Shown here piece after piece: positions 62,882 to 64,000 of a DNA stretch of 64,000 nt. The DNA lies in assembly GCF_030866745.1 (NCBI RefSeq), contig NZ_CP133016.1:2032001-2096000 (forward strand), read 5' to 3'. A model generated the notes under the pieces. The model made no database searches, had not been told where the DNA came from, and worked only from the letters and a program-made list of their open reading frames with translations. The DNA comes from Sphingomonas flavescens. GTDB taxonomy: Bacteria; Pseudomonadota; Alphaproteobacteria; Sphingomonadales; Sphingomonadaceae. Position 1 is the stretch's first letter, and each line of letters begins with the position of its first letter. Both the position numbers and the translations under genes were made by a program.

Positions 62882-63540
62882 GCGGCGAGCGGAAAATGCA
62901 GCAGCCGGTCGGACACCGGCACAAGCGCCGCCGCGTTGCCGCCGACCGATTTCATGATTTCCGGATGGTGGGCATCGAGCCCGCCGGTCAGCGAACCAAA
63001 GGCCGGCATGATGATCTTTGTCGCCGAGCGCACGAAGCAGCGGCGCGAGACGCGGCGTCCGCGCAATTGTAGCCGCAGCTTGGGATGGAAATGGCCGGAC
63101 AGTTCGGGCCGTGTTTCGTCCAGCACCGCTTCGTGGCGAAGGATGACGCCGCAAATCTCGACCTCGTCCGCAATCCGACCACCGCAGTGGTCGGCGAAGC
63201 CGGGATCGTGGTTGCCGACGATCCAGCTCCAATCAAGGCGCGCAGTCAGGCCCGTCAGCAGCGCGCGCGCATCGTCAGGCAGGCGGGCGCACCCGAAGCG
63301 ATCATGAAAACTGTCGCCGAGGCAATAGAGCCGCGTCGCGCCGGTCTGATCGACTTCGGCGGCGAGTGCGGTCAGCGTCGCGTGCGAATCATAGGGCGGC
63401 AGGAACTGCCCGAACCGCGCGAACCAGCTCGCCTTTTCGAGGTGCAGGTCGGCGACCAGCAACGCCTGTTGCGACGGCCAGAAGAGCGCGCCAGATGGCG
63501 TCGCCTGAAACGTTTCGCCTGCGAACGAAAGGGGAACCAT
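62878..63540 (-). CDS. pdeM: Ligase-associated DNA damage response endonuclease PdeM
   Basis: A 220-residue calcineurin-type phosphoesterase: LLVADLHLEKASWFARFG, CLGDSFHDRFG, WIVGNHDPGFADH, and SGHFHPKLRLQLRGRRVSRRCFV. This is the PdeM family, commonly linked to LigD-type/Lhr repair genes, which are not adjacent here. Metal motifs DxH, GDxxHD, GNHD and GHxH are all seen. Confidence 0.93.
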   Translation of the reverse strand: MVPLSFAGETFQATPSGALFWPSQQALLVADLHLEKASWFARFGQFLPPYDSHATLTALAAEVDQTGATRLYCLGDSFHDRFGCARLPDDARALLTGLTARLDWSWIVGNHDPGFADHCGGRIADEVEICGVILRHEAVLDETRPELSGHFHPKLRLQLRGRRVSRRCFVRSATKIIMPAFGSLTGGLDAHHPEIMKSVGGNAAALVPVSDRLLHFPLAA

Positions 63541-63583
63541 ACGGCCGGTCTAACTGCCGGCCGGCGGTCACGCCAGCCCGAAA

Positions 63584-63925
63584 TTATTCGTAGTCGTTGC
63601 CCGACGGGCTCGGACGCGGCGGGGCGGCCGCGGTCAGGCGCAGCGCCTCGGCGGCCTCGCTCAGCGACGCCAGCTCTTCCGTTTCGTCCTCTTCGTCGAT
63701 CCGCACCTTCTGCAGGTTGGTGACGACCGCTTCCTGGAGGTCGCGCGGCTTGACGGTGACTTCCGCGATTTCGCGCAAGGCGACGACCGGGTTCTTGTCG
63801 CGGTCGCGATCGATGGTCAGGTCGGCACCGCCCGAGATCTGGCGCGCGCGCTGGGCGGCCAGCAGGACAAGATCGAACCGGTTGGGGATCTTGTCGACAC
63901 AATCTTCAACGGTAACGCGCGCCAT
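63584..63925 (-). CDS. rpoZ: RNA polymerase omega subunit
   Basis: A 113-residue omega subunit: [55 protein letters not shown] is diagnostic. It helps assemble RNA polymerase and binds ppGpp in proteobacteria. GGAGCGATGA precedes the ATG. The acidic-Pro tail is longer than in E. coli, as in other sphingomonads. Confidence 0.97.
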   Translation of the reverse strand: MARVTVEDCVDKIPNRFDLVLLAAQRARQISGGADLTIDRDRDKNPVVALREIAEVTVKPRDLQEAVVTNLQKVRIDEEDETEELASLSEAAEALRLTAAAPPRPSPSGNDYE

Positions 63926-64000
63926 TCATCGCTCCGGGACTTAACGGACTTTCGGGAAGAGCGGCGAGATAGGGAAGACGGCCCGTTTCGTCAAGGAAAC

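Overview
This is a GC-rich alphaproteobacterial chromosome segment, most likely from a Sphingomonas-like member of the Sphingomonadales. Supporting signs are GapR (DUF2312), a class I lysyl-tRNA synthetase, the order rpmF-plsX-fabH-ihfA-merR, an aa3 oxidase cluster with ctaG, DUF983 and SURF1, a RcnB-like protein, and a dispersed palindrome whose translation (DPLRTL / PPIADI / GGKRTLG) I recall from many sphingomonad hypothetical proteins. Genes are tightly packed, and many neighbours overlap by four bases (ATGA, GTGA, TTGA).

Layout. 0-2.8 kb: a cut exported protein, a PAS protein, an L,D-transpeptidase, rpsU and an FKBP. 2.7-6.7 kb (minus): pyrE-pdxJ-small membrane protein-acpS-lepB-AI-2E permease. 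6.8-18.5 kb (plus): cytochrome c oxidase subunits II and I (subunit II frameshifted), an interruption carrying DUF4242, a TIR-TPR protein and two divergent prolyl isomerases, then ctaB, a 43-residue membrane protein, ctaG, ctaE, DUF983, SURF1, an M16 peptidase and an RNA methyltransferase. 18.5-22.5 kb: ccmB, ccmA, metallopeptidase, tRNA-Ser(GGA), ruvC (apparent CTG start), yebC, CPBP protease, gapR. 22.6-28.1 kb: pyk, nnrD, histidine phosphatase, and a UDP-galactopyranose mutase/glycosyltransferase pair. 28.4-34.5 kb (plus): pccB-OsmC-mce, then an N-formylglutamate amidohydrolase/DUF1704 metallopeptidase/ATP-grasp operon. 34.5-44.8 kb: ROK kinase, PilZ, bifunctional salicylyl-CoA 5-hydroxylase, alpha/beta hydrolase, a lone 2Fe-2S subunit, RcnB, DUF885, Lrp and S41 peptidase. 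44.8-52.1 kb: lysS, a DinG-type helicase, merR-ihfA-fabH-plsX-rpmF.

52.4-60.6 kb is the accessory region. Fourteen copies of a ~33-bp imperfect palindrome, all in one orientation, alternate with short unrelated plus-strand ORFs encoding exported, lipoprotein or membrane proteins. One repeat-to-repeat unit of 754 bp is present twice at about 99.5% identity, with both ends inside the repeats, so repeat-bounded units have been copied as blocks. A repeat-free stretch inside it carries micro-ORFs joined by GTGA overlaps, two tandem cold-shock-domain proteins, and two divergent members of a ~52-residue protein family. The window ends with an MBL hydrolase, an M19 dipeptidase, pdeM and rpoZ.

Functionally most of the window is core metabolism and housekeeping: respiration, cofactors, lipid initiation, translation and DNA repair. 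The most unusual material is the repeat-bounded cassette array; next come the DUF1704/ATP-grasp operon and the TIR-TPR gene inside the oxidase locus.
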